NCBI RefSeq assembly: GCF_030272615.1
Contig: NC_081407.1
Coordinates: 265,187,074 to 265,251,073 of the forward strand
Reading direction: 5' to 3'
DNA from: Cryptomeria japonica
Lineage: Eukaryota; Streptophyta; Pinopsida; Cupressales; Cupressaceae
DNA: 64,000 nt
Translations under genes and position numbers: made by a program
Notes under the pieces: model-generated
The model's database searches: none
What the model was told of the DNA's origin: nothing
The model's input: the letters and a program-made list of their open reading frames with translations, nothing else
Shown: piece after piece, positions 11,905 through 24,944 of the stretch
How the letters are laid out: each line of letters begins with the position of its first letter
How positions within the stretch are numbered: the stretch's first letter is position 1

Positions 11905-12732
11905 GAAGTTTGAGTTTTTTTGTATTGGTTAAATGTTTCATCTTTTGAGGCAGACTTATGTATTTTTGGTTTGTGTTGTAGCGTGTAGGTGCATGAGAGC
12001 TATATTGGGAATATTTGGAAGGTGCGACGACATGGTGTGACCCTTCACACATTTCATTTTCCTTCTACATTTGCATTGGAGAGTGTTTTGGGGTCAATGG
12101 TTATGTATGAACTCCTTACATCATATTAGGCCGACCTAATGGATGTTATTGAGGTTGCAAATAGTATATAAAGGTTAGATTTATTGTGTGGATGCATGAA
12201 CAAGTAGAGTGTGTTGTGAGAAATCATTATGAAGTGGTGGAAAGGTTTGAATGTACAACAAAGAAGTAATAAAGACAATTTTTGATGTGTACTAAATTAT
12301 GAACTATTATTAGCATTCCAATAGATTCTCTTTCTATAGTTCAATCTTGTTGATGTCATTGTATTAGAAGAATTGTATCTTGCCTTGAAGAAGTGATCTT
12401 CAATGTGTGCAATTAATTACTATACCTTTCCCTAAGGTTGTCTTCCCTAGCTTGCAAGCCATCTTCTAGAGCAGTGAGCTCCTTGGGCTTTGGCCTAAAC
12501 TCTATAATCAGTTTTACATATATTGTGAGTTTAATTCTCATCGTGGTTTTTCCCAATTTGAGTTTTCCACGTAAAAATCTTGGTGTTCATGTGTGTTTCA
12601 TTTAGTGCTTTCAATTATTTACTTGCATATAATTGACGAAATGAATGATAAAGTAAGAAAATAAATCTGATCAAGTTTTAGTATATGTTGATTCACCCCC
12701 CTCCCCACCCTCCCGCCTTCCCCCTCTCAACA
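11905..12732 (+). mobile_element. Distal part of the element A 3' LTR
   Basis: This piece follows the LINE. It has TATATAAAG at 12165-12173, then R/U5-like sequence with the shared block TCGTGGTTTTTCCCAATTTG..TTTTCCACGTAAAAATC at about 12541-12582. The C-rich GATTCACCCCC tract follows at about 12690, and it ends CTCAACA at 12732. The order TATA, conserved block, C-tract, CA end matches the D and B LTRs. Confidence 0.6.
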
Positions 12733-15379
12733 TCAGGTATTGTTAAAGAATTTCATTTTCCACATATCATAAATTGTTACAACTAGTTAGTTATTTAAAA
12801 TTTGAATAGTTTATTGTCTTCTTTTTCTTTCATAGGGTCAATTTCATGATGATAGATTTGTGTCCTATTAGAACGTCCTATTGAAGTTGTAGTTTTCCAT
12901 AGTCCAATTGCACATTTTCTTGAAACTTCCCATTGGACTCCTTGTAGTTGTAGATTCTTATGATCTAACTACATATCTTGTTGCAAGGTATCCCATAGTC
13001 CAACTGCACATCTGTTACAATATCTGTTTGAAGATCTTGATGGAACATCTAGACAAGAATTCATAAAAAGGAAAATGTTGGGAATATACTTGATGTTGGA
13101 ATAATACCATTAATTGAAGAGATACCTCAGCCATTGATGTGGAAGTAACTTTTGGGAGTCTTCTCTAGTAAAAGGGCCATTGATTAATCACTTGAGAGTG
13201 AAAATTGTTGATTTTTGTGGGATTCTATAATAAGTAATATTAGAGTAAAATTTTCTTCATTATTTTTTTGCTTAGGATTATAATTTTATTATGAATTGTG
13301 GTGCACAAGTGTAATGGATGTCGAGTTTTAGCTATCAAACTTTCTAATTATAAGATGATTTGAACCTCGATTTTCTAGTTATATAGATGATATCATTAAA
13401 TTATAGTATTCTTAGGTATTTGATGATTTCATAGCAACCTAGAACTTCTAGTGAATCTTGCACTTGCTTATGTAGTTGTGATAATATCAAGTCAAATGAA
13501 GGATATTTAATACGTATCTATTTATAATTACGATAAAATTTCATATTAGGATTCTCTATCCCTTTGTATTCACCCTTTCTTTTTATATTTTGTAAGAAAA
13601 TTTGTAATCATCATCAATTACATTGAATAGTATATAATATGACTTTTGGATTATTCAACACATATTTAGGGTTTGCGCACATTAAATTTGTCTTTATTTT
13701 TCAAATGTTGACCCTATTTTTCAAAGTCCAAACATGTAAGTCTCTTTGTGATAATAGTATCCACACTAAATAATTGACAAATACACATGCTTAGAGCCAA
13801 CAATCGAGGACTTGAGGTTATTAAATATTGTTTCACGGTTTAATTTCCTTTCAAGTTAAGGTAAATTTTGTTTGAATAATTTTACCTTAGTTGATAGTGT
13901 CACTAACACGCATCAACAAATTCACACTAGGAGGGATGAATAGGCTAGATCTGTATTATGAACTTTCAAGTTACTAATTTGATATAAGTTAGGATTTGGG
14001 AAATTTGAAACTTAAAATTTTTGAAAACTGAAAAAACTAAACAATAGAATTCCAATGGATAATAAAAAGGTGTGAAAGTTGTAATGCGTCATAACTTGAG
14101 AAAAAAATCAAGTGGATATCCCTCTTTTTCAAGAAATATTAAATATGCAATTATATTCATAAAATTTATTTCATTTTGCTTCACTAGAAGATGTAGGGTA
14201 CACTCTATGACTAAACATGTAGAAATTAATTGTTGAATTTATCTTTAAAAGAATACATTCTACACTCAAATAGATATATACTTGAGGTTATTCAAGAACA
14301 TGATGAAATTCTAGTGCAAGAAGATGCAACAAAAGGACATGTACATTGTCTAGAAGATACATTAGTTTGAACAACTTCTGAAGACAAGAGCAAAGATTAT
14401 CCATATCAACTATTTTACCTTAATTATACTCCTAAAGGCTGTAGAGATGATGTACATATTGGTAAGATTAATCTTCTTTGTCAAACTACTCTTGGAGATA
14501 AAATTAAATGTAGAGATGAAGCACTTGAAGTCTATTCCATAGGACAATTTCCTTGTTTTCATCCCTTGAGCATTGAAAAATTTAATATAATGAGACATGT
14601 TGGTTCCTAAGAATAAAATAAGGTTTGATAATGAATTGTATGCCTTAAATATTCAAGTTGAAGATTTAAATCAACAATAAAATGCTAGTCAACTGAGTGA
14701 TTTATAGACTAATTCAAATCTTAAAGTTGTTGAAAATTGTTTTTTTTTTAGTTTGTTGGAATTATTAATTTTAAAAGCAAGTGTTAATACCAATTGGATG
14801 AAACCTATTTAATGACAAGACAAGAAGGAATTAGCCCATCAAGTGGGGATAATTTTTTTACAACAAGAAATGAAGTAACTACAGTGAAAAGCAAATGAAG
14901 TACAATTTGATGTTTTCAACATAGATGATTAAATATAGGATTGTTGCATTCTAGTATATCATAATAATATCATATCAGACCTTTACCACCCTATGGGATG
15001 CCTTACAAGTTGATCTAAGTAAATTAATTGAATATAAAACAATGATAATAGAATAAATCAATGAAGTGGATTAAAACAAATAGCCAAAAGAGTATCTAAA
15101 TGACTTTTAGAAGCCATTTTCGAGGTCTCAAGTTCAGATTTTGAGATTTTTTATTCTCCAATAGAAGAGGGTGTAAAATTTATTGAACACCAAATATAAC
15201 CAAAGAGCACACTTAAAGGCAAATAACTATTTTGATCATCATTGTTGTTAGCAATGAGGAATAGTCGATCAAATTTTGTTGAAGAATGAAATAGATAATT
15301 AAGAGATTTAGATAAAATAAGTTGAAGTCTAGCTTCTTATAAGAAACTTTGTAGATTTGGATCAACCTCAACCCTGTAG
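12733..15379. other. No gene recognised
   Basis: AT-rich sequence without a coherent frame. Around 12890-13040 the words CATAGTCCAA(T/C)TGCACAT recur, a small local repeat. The only sizeable frame (14410-14598, minus) shows no domain. It lies in the expected downstream direction of the gypsy protease remnant and may be eroded pol sequence. Confidence 0.5.
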
Positions 15380-15990
15380 AGCTAGTTATTGAAGATAAAC
15401 TTCATCGTACAATTAAGAGTTGACGAGACTATCCCCATGACACGAATCCTTAGTTTACCAAGAAGAAGATTGTATAAAAGAGCACCAGGCATGACATGGA
15501 TAAGTGTAGGTAAAATAAAATATCCTACCTAAATTGATAGTGCGATTGTACCTAAGGATTGTCTACTTAAATAATAATACCCATGAATAGAAAGAGAATA
15601 AGGTTCAATGAGGAAGGTATCTACATAGATCTTATGTAACAAGTCTATGCTACAAACAGTAAGGTCTAATCCATTATTGATTAGAGTATGATTTATTGCA
15701 TGCCAATTAGTAATGACCAAAATCATGAGAGGATCATGTTGTTGTTGAACCTCTAGAGAAGGTAACTCATGTTGTGAGAAAAAAGTCCAATTTCTCACAG
15801 ACGTACAATCAAACAAGGTTGTTACATCATTTGGTCCAATAGAAGGTGGGATGAATGTCTTCTATAATGCCTCTTAGAGTAACTTTTGGTATGTAGGAAA
15901 AGTTTGTATCAATGTCGACAGTGAGATCTCAACTAAAGTAGTGCAAAGTTGCTCTACAATATCACTTTCTAGTAACATGCTGAGAAAGGC
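15380..15990 (-). pseudogene. Ty3/gypsy aspartic protease remnant
   Basis: The minus frame from 15816 reads HDPLMILVITNWHAINHTL then INNGLDLTVCSIDLLHKI, then SLGTIALSI, a stop at about 15529, then IHVMPGALLYNLLLGK and MGIVSSTLNCTMKF. This order matches the plant gypsy protease: active-site loop, then the ALGTI block, then YNLLLGRPW..GAVPSTLH. The expected active-site D-(G/S)-G-S is NNGL here, so the catalytic Asp is lost. Weak gag-to-protease linker sequence continues upstream to about 15990. No RT follows in readable form. It is an old fragment of an element otherwise beyond recognition. Confidence 0.6.
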
Positions 15991-17904
15991 AAGGAGGCAT
16001 GGGAAGGAAAGGTCAAGGAGGAAGAGATGTAGGAATAGTTGGTTCTTGTTTCATTTTCTTCTTGTTAAAAGTGTTACATGTGTGGTAAATCGCATGATAA
16101 TGAAGTGGTTGTAAAATATTTTGTGTATCCAAACGAAGGTGCACAACAATTTTAGGTTTCATAATTTTTTTGTGGGAACCAAAAATGTAAATTGTGTTGA
16201 CTAGATTTTGACAATAATATATCTATGGGAGATTTGATGTGAGTGAACATACTTCATTCACCAATTCTTGATCTCTAGAAGATAGAGTATTGAAGTGAAT
16301 AGAGAGTAAAGTTACATTGAGATAAGTGCTAATGGTATAGTCCTCTTGCAACAAAATGTCCTATGAATAGGTAGCATTTCAGGAGAGGGATCATTGAAAA
16401 ATAATAAAAGAGGAGAAATAAACTCACTTTGACATGCTTGTAATAAAACTACTTGATGTTACTTAAGAAAGCTAGAAAGGAACTTAAGGAAAGAACATAA
16501 GAAGCTCATTATAAAGAAATTGACCGAAGACTGGCGTTGAAATTTTATTTGTAAGAAAAGAAAATAGTTTTGAAGAAAACATGTTGCTATGTCCTTTTTT
16601 TTTAATAATGTCTCATCAATTAATTAACTAATTAAACACCAAAAATAAAATTAAAGAAGATTGCAAGCATGTTGGGTTCACCAAAATGTAATATGGGAAA
16701 AGAGACCCTAGACTAACATAAATTAATCCTTCTCCACATGACATTGGAACACAAACTGTCTAAAGGCATTTTTCTTGGCTAGCATCCTCAAAAGAGAGCA
16801 AGTTGCCTAGGTTTTGGTCCTTTGTTGTAAATGACAAGGATTGTTGGATGATGCAATAAAAAAATTTAATGATGACAAATTGACCAAATTAGATGCTACA
16901 AATCGAATATTAAAAACCAAAAAAAGTTAAGAGAAAATGATATAGAGTAGAAATTGGTGCCAGAATTTGGGGCAGACTTTCAGGGACATGATTTTGTTGG
17001 GATAGTTTATAAAAAATATGAAAAATTGGGTTATGATCCAATATGGATTTAGTAGGGTTTGGGTACCTATCATTGAAAGTAGATATGATAGGAGTAGGAT
17101 AATGATGTGAGGCACTATTGTCCTTAGGGTTTATATAGTTTGAATTCCTATTCAATAATCTCTTTCATAGTCTAATCTATCCTCTTATAGCTCCTCATTG
17201 TCAAAAAGTTCTGGATTCAGATCTACACACATAAAAGAGGGAAAATGGTTTTGTTGTACAAGGGAACGCCTCAGTCAAACCCCAAGTTGGTGTTCCCACC
17301 TCCACAAAAACAATGATGATTATTATAAAGAAATTGTGCTCTCAAAGAAATAGAGGCAAAGTAAATGATAAAGACTACAACAAAAAAAATCATGAAACAA
17401 ATTTACCATAAATGTGAAACTCTTGTTTGATTGATGTTGCAACATGAATTGTCCACAATGAGTTGATAAAGAAAGAAGATTATTCCAATACCTATAAGAG
17501 TTAGTGTATACAAAAAATAGAGAGCTTCAAGATTGTAGATAATAATAGGGAGCTTGCACATATACAGATTATATCCTTAAATATATATCATTCTAGATTC
17601 GTCAGTCCTCAAATGAGAGAAAGAGAGTTGTTTATATATGCTTCTAAACATCAATTGAAGGCCTTTGTGAGCTATTCTGACAAGGTACAATGTCCAAGAC
17701 ACTAAAGACCAACATTTGAAATTTTTAGCTTTTGAAATTCACATGCAAGACACTAGCATCCCGTGCTAGTGTCCTGACATTTTTCATTCTTGAAGTGCTA
17801 GGTGTCTCGAGGGATTTAACATGTTTCCTTAATCTTTCCCTGACATGGTCATATTATGAATAAAATAAATCATACACATGAAAGAGGGTGCCAAACCTAA
17901 ATCA
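15991..17904. other. Eroded sequence, probably gypsy gag/leader remains
   Basis: No intact frame. Overlapping minus frames at 16910-17155 have no recognisable domain. The position upstream of a minus-strand gypsy protease suggests decayed gag (inference). Nothing else is recognised. Confidence 0.35.
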
Positions 17905-18245
17905 TGTTGGCAACAAGGCAGAAAATTGAGAGGGGGGCTAAATCAGTTTTCTCAAAATCTTTACTTAACTCAAACACAAATTCAGATTTGATAATTAACA
18001 GTGAAAGCATAAATAAGTACCACATTAATAACACACATAACACCAAGATTTTTGACGTGGAAAACCCAGTCAAGGAAAAAACCATGGTGGAAACCTACCC
18101 ACAATATGATGATACCCTATTAGAATGTGAAATATTACAATAGGGAATGCACATGCATTCAAGCACATTGCCTAGAGCTCACTACTCAAAAATAATAAGA
18201 AGGGCTACAACCCTGGGGAAGACTCACTATCTTACAAAAGGATTC

Positions 18246-20127
18246 TGTGTGAGCTTGAATTTCATCCTTAGAATGTTAATTGTAATAAGTTAGTTTCACA
18301 AAATACAATGGAAATGCATACAGGAAATCCAAAATCCACCAATGAAACTACATGAAATACATATTAAAATAAAATATTATTTTACCTTCATGACTTATGT
18401 CTCATTGTGTCCTAACTCCACTGTTCCTGGTTGCAGATGGTGTGCTCTCAGACAATGCACTGTTGGCTTCCAAGATGGCATATGAAGAATGGACTGATAA
18501 CTTGTAGTTAACTGATAGTATGATATGTAAAGCTACATGATTATGCTAAAATGATAATACTATATGATTATATTGCTAAAATGATATTTGCTATTTGCTT
18601 CAAAAACTCACGGATGCATAAGATTAGCTTGAAGACTATTTTTTTGAAGACTAACTCTCTCAACTGAAGCTCTTGATTTTATAGACCTTGAGAGGATTAG
18701 ATGATGTGGCTTAGATCAACGGTCTTGATCAGATCTACAATTTTGAATGGCTATGAGCAAAGGTGAAGGTTGAGAGAAAGGGGGAAGGAGAAGACAAGTG
18801 TCACTCATCTCACCTTGACTAGGTTGATGATTGAGGGAATCTAGGGATGGTTGGAGGAAATTTAGGCATGGTAGGACAAGTGGACTCAAGTCCTTCCCAA
18901 GATGTAGGGGGTGTTGGAGAGAATATAGGAAATGGTTATGAAATGTGTGTATGTACACAATTTCATTAATTTGGGAGGTTGAAGATAAATCATGAATTAA
19001 TATTTAAGAAATATTAATTTCCTTAGCCACATGTTTGATGAGTTGGCAAAGGGAAGATGAAGTGGAGTTGGAGGGTGAGTTGGAAAAGGGATTAAATAAT
19101 TTTGAGAATTATTTAATATTTGAGACTATAGGATAGGAGAATAATATTAAATATTGGATATTTAATTGTTTGGAGAAGATAATTAAATATTAGATATTTA
19201 ATTAATTAGAGGAATAAGATAATTAAATATTAGATATTTAATTAATTCGGAAGAATAGGATAATGAATTAATTAATAAAATATTAATTAATAGAAAGATA
19301 TGAAAATGAATTAAATTAATTAATCTTTTCAAATTAACTATTTAATCGCTCAAATCGATGACACTCCACTAGAATCACCATTTTGGCCACCTCAGCAAGA
19401 ATATTCTCTCCAAACACTAACAAGGATAACAATGAAGTTAAAATTAGCCTTGGTTAATTTTATATTTACTATTTCAAGAGTAACTAATTTCAACAATGCG
19501 GCAATTTAATTTGTTTTTTACAAATGAATTTAATTGACTAAATTTTTTATCACATTATCATGAGATTAATCATTAAAACTAAAATTTTCGACAATTTCAT
19601 GATCAATCTCCTAAGGGGGTACACAATCTGGATTTTTAAATTTCTATTAGGCATTATCGAGACTTGATTTAATCTTTGAAACAATGTTGTCTCGACATCA
19701 TTTCAAAGAGGGGCAAAATGTATACACCTAAAAATTGGCTATGAGCAATTAAATAAATATTTTATATTTATTTAATATTTATTCTTCTATTAAATAGTTA
19801 ATTTGAAAAGATTAATTAATTTAATTCATTTTCATATCTTTCTATTAATTAATATTTTATTAATTAATTCATTATCCTATTCTTCCGAATTAATTAAATA
19901 TCTAATATTTAATTAATTAGAGGAATAAGATAATTAAATATTAGATATTTAATTAATTCGGAAGAATAGGATAATGAATTAATTAATAAAATATTAATTA
20001 ATAGAAAGATATGAAAATGAATTAAATTAATTAATCTTTTCAAATTAACTATTTAATAGAAGAATAAATATTAAATAAATATAAAATATTTATTTAATTG
20101 CTCATAGCCAATTTTTAGGTGTATACA
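18246..20127 (-). repeat. 3' LTR of element C, enlarged by an inverted duplication
   Basis: 18246-19346 matches the other LTR (25140 to about 26283) closely. The sequence then flips into a reverse-complement copy running up to 19922, and returns in direct orientation from 19924 to the terminal GTATACA at 20127. The copy is therefore about 670 bp longer than the 1211-bp right LTR. A minus-strand TATA (TTTTATA on +) lies at 18677-18683. Confidence 0.75.
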
Positions 20128-20500
20128 TTTTGCCCCTCTTTGAAATGATGTCGAGACAACATTGTTTCAAAGATTAAATCAAGTCTCGATAATGCCTGAT
20201 AGAAATTTAAAAATCCAGATTGTGTACCCCCTTAGGAGATTGATCATGAAATTGTCGAAAATTTTAGTTTGAATGATTAATCTCATGATAATGTGATAAA
20301 AAATTTAGTCAATTAAATTCATTTGTAAAAAACAAATTAAATTGCCGCATTGTTGAAATTAGTTACTCTTGAAATAGTAAATATAAAATTAACCAAGGCT
20401 AATTTTAACTTCATTGTTATCCTTGTTAGTGTTTGGAGAGAATATTCTTGCTGAAGTGGCCAAAATGGTGATTCTAGTGGAGTGTCATCGATTTGAGCGA
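19346..20500. repeat. 1155-bp near-perfect palindrome
   Basis: Positions pair as x with 39846-x about a centre at 19923, giving 577-bp arms (19346-19922 and 19924-20500) with no spacer. Checked anchors: the GTATAC words at 19720 and 20121, and CGCTCAAATCGATGACACTC at 19347 against GAGTGTCATCGATTTGAGCG ending at 20499. I noticed only a few single-base mismatches (for example near 19387, 19573 and 19645). The right arm contains the true LTR end, the purine tract and the adjoining interior. The left arm is an inverted copy of all three. Confidence 0.85.
20128..20148 (-). promoter_or_regulatory. Polypurine tract of element C
   Basis: TTTTGCCCCTCTTTGAAAT on the + strand is CAAAGAGGGGCAAAA on the minus strand, directly abutting the LTR start TGTATACACC. 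It is duplicated inversely inside the palindrome at about 19700-19718. Confidence 0.65.
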
Positions 20501-20639
20501 GTTCGGCGATATCAGCGGCCAACCGAGTATGGGTATCCAGTATGTATCTTATCCTGAGCTTTATTTTCAAGTTTTCATTCAAAATTTCATGTTTTAGGCG
20601 CTCTTTTTTGAATTTTTGAAGTTTTTGATTTTTTTGAGT

Positions 20640-20945
20640 TTTAGATTAGCGCATTTGCAGTTTAGTTTAGCACATATGCAATTTTGGTTAGCGCAAATGA
20701 ATGTTTTAGTGAATTTGCTCTGTATTTTAGCGCATTTGCATAGAATGTTAGCGCTTTTGCTTAAAGTAGCACATATGTGTCATTTGTTAGCACTTATGTT
20801 CAATAGGATAGCGCAAATGCACAAAGCAACGCATATGCATGGTCGATTAGCACATATGCATAGTTGATTAACGCTTTTGCTTAAGTTAGCGCATATGCAT
20901 CGTTGATTAGTGCTTTTGCTAAAAAAGATAGCGCTTTTGTTTAAA
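20640..20945 (+). repeat. Array of TTAGCGCATATGC-like units
   Basis: About fourteen degenerate units at roughly 20-bp spacing share a core A-G-C-(G/A)-C-NNN-T-G-C, for example AGCGCATTTGC, AGCACATATGC and AGCGCTTTTGC. The array lies between the palindrome and the PMD frame. A shorter, inverted set of the same words lies at 24945-25030. Confidence 0.7.
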
Positions 20946-21551
20946 TGTGATATTGTTGATAGGTACAAAAGCTAAAAAAAATCACTTTGATGATTAGTTT
21001 TAATGTGTTTGATACGCATGTATGATAAAATAGAGTCATGATTGAGTGATTGCATGATTGATAGATCGATAGATAGCTTTGATTACTGGATTGAGTAGCT
21101 CTGATTAGCTTGATTTGATAGATCGATAGATAGCTTTGATTACTAGATTGAGTAGCTCTGATTAGCTTGATTTGATAGATTTGATGATTAAGTAGCTCTG
21201 ATTAGCTTGATTGATAGATTTTGATGATTAAGTAGCTCTGATTAGCTTGATTGATAGATTTTGATGATGAAGTAGCTTTGATTAGCTTGATTGATAGATT
21301 TTGATGATTAAGTAGCTTGTAAGAAACCAATTTAGTTTCTGATGTAAGAGTTTAGTAGAGTTTTTGATCAAACTCAGTGATTGATAATAAACCATGATTG
21401 ATAGGTTTAAAATGATTTGATAGCTTAAGTTGCTTCAATTTGATTTGATTGATTGATTGATTCAGTTTGATTTGATTGATTGATTGATTGATAATTGATG
21501 ATTGAGTCAGTTTGATTTGATTGATTGATAATTGATGATTGAGTTGATTGA
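20946..21551 (+). repeat. Tandem repeats leading into the PMD frame
   Basis: Units containing TGATTAGCTTGATTGATAG and AAGTAGCTCT repeat from about 21060 to 21320, first with a 58-bp period (two copies) and then about 40 bp (several copies). They are followed by a GATT/TTGA simple repeat (21425-21550). There is no coding signal. This would be the leader or promoter side of the PMD gene. Confidence 0.7.
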
Positions 21552-23705
21552 TTGATTTCTCTTGAAAAACAGGAGAAACTTGATGTTCTCCAGTGTCGGG
21601 AGAAATTACCGGCCATATGTCATTTAGTTCTAGAGTTGTCCCAGGCTGAGATTAGACATATAGATGCATGTGGTTTACGTCATTTATTATTTATTCTTGA
21701 GATTACACATAATAGAGGATTGTTGACTGCATTAGTCGAGAGATGGCACAGCGAGCATAACACTTTCCACCTGCCGACGAGTGAGATTAGTGTTACTCTT
21801 GAGGATGTCTACAAGATTTTGCACATCCCAGTGACTGGTGAGCTAGTGCAGTATGATTATCAGGATCGAGTTGGTATAGAGGCTTGCAGAGTCATTTTTG
21901 CTGATGAGAGCATCGGTAGAGGAGAGATCCGATGGGTAGATATGGTTATGTACTACGAGACTCTTCCTGTTATTCTGGCTGGTTTGATTGGAGGATTCAT
22001 ATGTGCTGATAGGAGATCGTGAGGTTTTTCTATTGGATGGGGTGAAGTTCTTCTTAGCATGATGTAGCATCGGACGCAATATACTTGGGGTGTTTGCATG
22101 TTGGCACATTTATATCATGATCTACACCAGGTTGTGTATGATGAGAGTGCTGGTTTATCGACAAGATGCACTTTATTACAGATTTGGTGCTGGGAGCACA
22201 TTGCTATTACACGACCTATCCATCATAGAGTTCACAGAGAGAGGCAGCCATATGTTTATTTTTATGCAGGTATCCTTACTCAGCATAAGCTGGGTAAGAT
22301 GGAGTATTGGCATTGGGTGCTTGATTCTTTAGATAGCATTACTTGGAGACCATATGTTGATTGTGAGCCATGGATGGATGATGCACAGACATTACCGCTT
22401 ATTATTCAGAGTAGATATCTTATTGATCGGACACCTTTCATTGTTGAGTGACAGTTGATTGGTCGGATTTTAAGACAGTTTGGTATCATTCAGCCTATGC
22501 CTACTGGTGTGACTATATATGCACGACGATACAGAGATAGGCGAGATTGGGGACCATCTTTGTCATTTGAGATTGCTCGTGCAGAGTTTATTACTACTCT
22601 GAGAGTGGCATATGATATGAGATTACACATTCTGGATCCTGGGGTTACTGCAGAGTATGCTCAGTATTTATTAGCGCATCCATTTCCTTGGATTATGGAT
22701 CTAGCAGATCCTAGCTCAGGAGATGATGATGATGATCCAGATGATCTTGTTATCAGGAGACAGAGATGTAGACGAGAGCTTAGAGCTGCTCATGAGGTTG
22801 GGAGAGGTGGAGATGATGGTGGGGATGGAGGTGGTGGTGGTGGAGCTGGATGGAGAGGACGTCGATTGAGAGTCCGTGGAGGACCATTTGGATCAGCTTG
22901 CAGGATTGAGAGACCTCGTCCTATGGGTGGGAGAGATGGTGGATGGATTGGGAGGGATACTGGTAGGGTAGGGATGAGATCACCTAGAGGATTTCCATTT
23001 ACAGGAGGGAGAGTGACTGGATTGGATGGGGGTTGCAGGAGAGGTATTGATTTTGGACAGATTCAGCCAGATCCTAGAGTTATTGCAGCTCATGGTGGTG
23101 ATGATGAGGATCCCGAGGATCATGTTCCCCTGATTAGATGATGATTTTAGAGAGTGACTCAAACTGAGATTCCAGCAGTTGGACAGGTTGGTGGTGAGGG
23201 GATTGGGGGTGATGCACCACAATAGGATCTACCAGAGCAGGTTGCACCAGTGCAAGATATGCCAGATATAGTTATACCAGAGCATGATGTGCCAGGGCAT
23301 GATACTATTGATAGTCTGAGAGCATAGATTGATCAGCTTCGAGCACAGATACAAACTCTTATGACTGAGAGAGACACAACTATTAGGAGATAGCAGGATA
23401 CTCAGGGTCTTATTGATCATATTTAGCAGGCTGGATCAGGTACTCTCTTAGCGGACACTGTTAGAGCATTATTTCAGGCCGAGAAGGAGACTTCTTATTG
23501 GCAACGATGATATGAGGAGGCAGTTGCAGAGAGCCAGAGAGAAGGTAGTTATCAGATCACCGTGTTGATGGACACTAGCAGTGGTGGGGTCATGGGACCT
23601 CCTTAGAGGAGTGGTGAGCATGGTAGATAGGCATCTGGAGGATCTTCTCGCCCACAGCCATAGAGACAGACAGATTCAGGTGGTAGTGTTATAGGAAAGC
23701 AATGA
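21552..23705 (+). pseudogene. Plant mobile domain (PMD) protein gene, antisense in element C
   Basis: One uninterrupted frame (no frameshift, only nonsense codons) spans about 718 codons. The segment HNTFHLPTSEISVTLEDVYK (about 21755-21815) followed by ILHIPVTGELV is the signature of the plant mobile domain found in MAIN/MAIL1 proteins and in transposons. WVLDSLDSITWRPY and MPTGVTIYARRYRD further on match the family's C-terminal half. A Gly/Asp/Arg-rich linker (about 22720-23060) and a short coiled coil (LRAQIQTLMTERD, about 23340) follow. It is broken by stops at 22020, 22065, 22449, 23139, 23142 and 23148 and several more to 23703. Most can be explained as C-to-T changes of CAG or CGA codons. 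The start codon is uncertain; upstream is simple repeat. It runs opposite to its host element. Confidence 0.8.
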
Positions 23706-24944
23706 TTTGATTTGGAGCATTTGTATTATTTATTTGATATCATTGTATACTTGGACTTTTATTGTTTTATGATGATCTATATGCAGACATGGATTCTATA
23801 TGATGATGCTTTTTATTATGCATGTTACTTTATATGATGATCTATATGCTTATATGCTTTGATTTTATGGATGCAAATGAGTAGATGAATAATGATATGA
23901 TGATAATAACTTACATGATGCAATGATAAATGTTTTTGCTTTGATTTTGATGATTTTGGATGCAAATGAAAAATGATTACTTAAATGATGCAAATGAAAA
24001 TGATCTATATGAAAATGCAAATGAATGATTGCTTAATGCTTACAATGATGTACATACAAATGATCTATATGAAATGTTTCTTTTGAAATTTTATGCATGC
24101 AACTAAATGATAAAATGGAATAATGATGATATACTCTATTTGATGATTTATACGGATTTGTACATGAATGATTGATTTGTTTTGTATTTATATGTTATGC
24201 TTATAATGATTATGAATCTAAGTGAAAAAGATGCAACTAAATGATCTTTATGAAATGATAATGTAGATAATAATGATGATACTTTACATGGTTAATGAAA
24301 TTCACTTAATTGAATGCAATTAATGCAATGATAAAATGCAACTAAAATGAAATGGATAATGATTAAAATGAACGCACCTACAATGATTAAATGCAAATTG
24401 TTTTTGTTTGTCCAAGTATACTCAATCTTTATTTATGACCATTGATCTGTTAATGAAATGATATGCTTATAATGCAACAAATAAATGAATGCTTATAATG
24501 CAATGAATAATGAGCTAATGAAATGATCTAATTTATATTGCCATTCTTCATATGCTATCGGGTAACAGTGCTTGATTTCATCATTGAGCTTTAAAATGTT
24601 GTAAGAAAAATACAAGCAACTTGACATAATGATTCAAGATGACCTGAGTATTCCTTACATGGATTTTGATATAGCAAGTTAATACAAGCAACTTGATATA
24701 TTGGATCAAGTTGACCTGAGTATTGCTTGCAGAATAGACAAGGATTATCTCCTTTCATGCATGACAAGCAGTTCCTTCTACATATCATCAATGTGTGAAA
24801 TTTCCTCACGAAGGGCAAGAGATCACTATAATTGCAGATTCTAGTCAATATTGCAATAATTTGAAGCCAACACAAGATACAAGAGTTCCACATAACAGAT
24901 AATTAGTATATCCTACTAAAGAAATTCAAGCAAAGTTATGGGAA
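23706..24944. other. AT-rich spacer with ATGATG/TGCAAATGA words
   Basis: Low-complexity sequence in which ATGATGATA, TGCAAATGAA and GATCTATATG recur from about 23760 to 24540. A doublet at 24600-24740 repeats AATACAAGCAACTTGA. No gene is recognised. In element C's own orientation this is the leader between the primer site and the antisense PMD gene. Confidence 0.6.

Larger units (their letters stand above)
1..12732 (+). mobile_element. Element A: 3' part of a copia-type LTR element
   Basis: The element enters from the left edge. In order it holds an ORF2-type remnant (1-2640), two purine tracts (3017-3029 and 3098-3108), and a 3' LTR starting TGTTGTAAATATG at 3110. The LTR is split by a LINE insertion and resumes near 11905, carrying a TATA box at 12165, the conserved TTTTTCCC..TTTTCCACGTAAAAATC block near 12545-12585, a GATTCACCCCC tract, and the terminal CTCAACA at 12732. 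The two LTR pieces add up to about 1.4 kb. No integrase, reverse transcriptase or RNase H is visible, but the 5' part of the element is outside the window. Joining the LTR pieces is my inference, based on a near-identical 13-bp target repeat either side of the LINE. Confidence 0.6.

Noticed and set aside
20640-20945. CRISPR-like array of regularly spaced repeats
   Set aside because: The units are degenerate and about 20 bp apart without unique spacers, the setting is a plant LTR element, and there are no cas genes.
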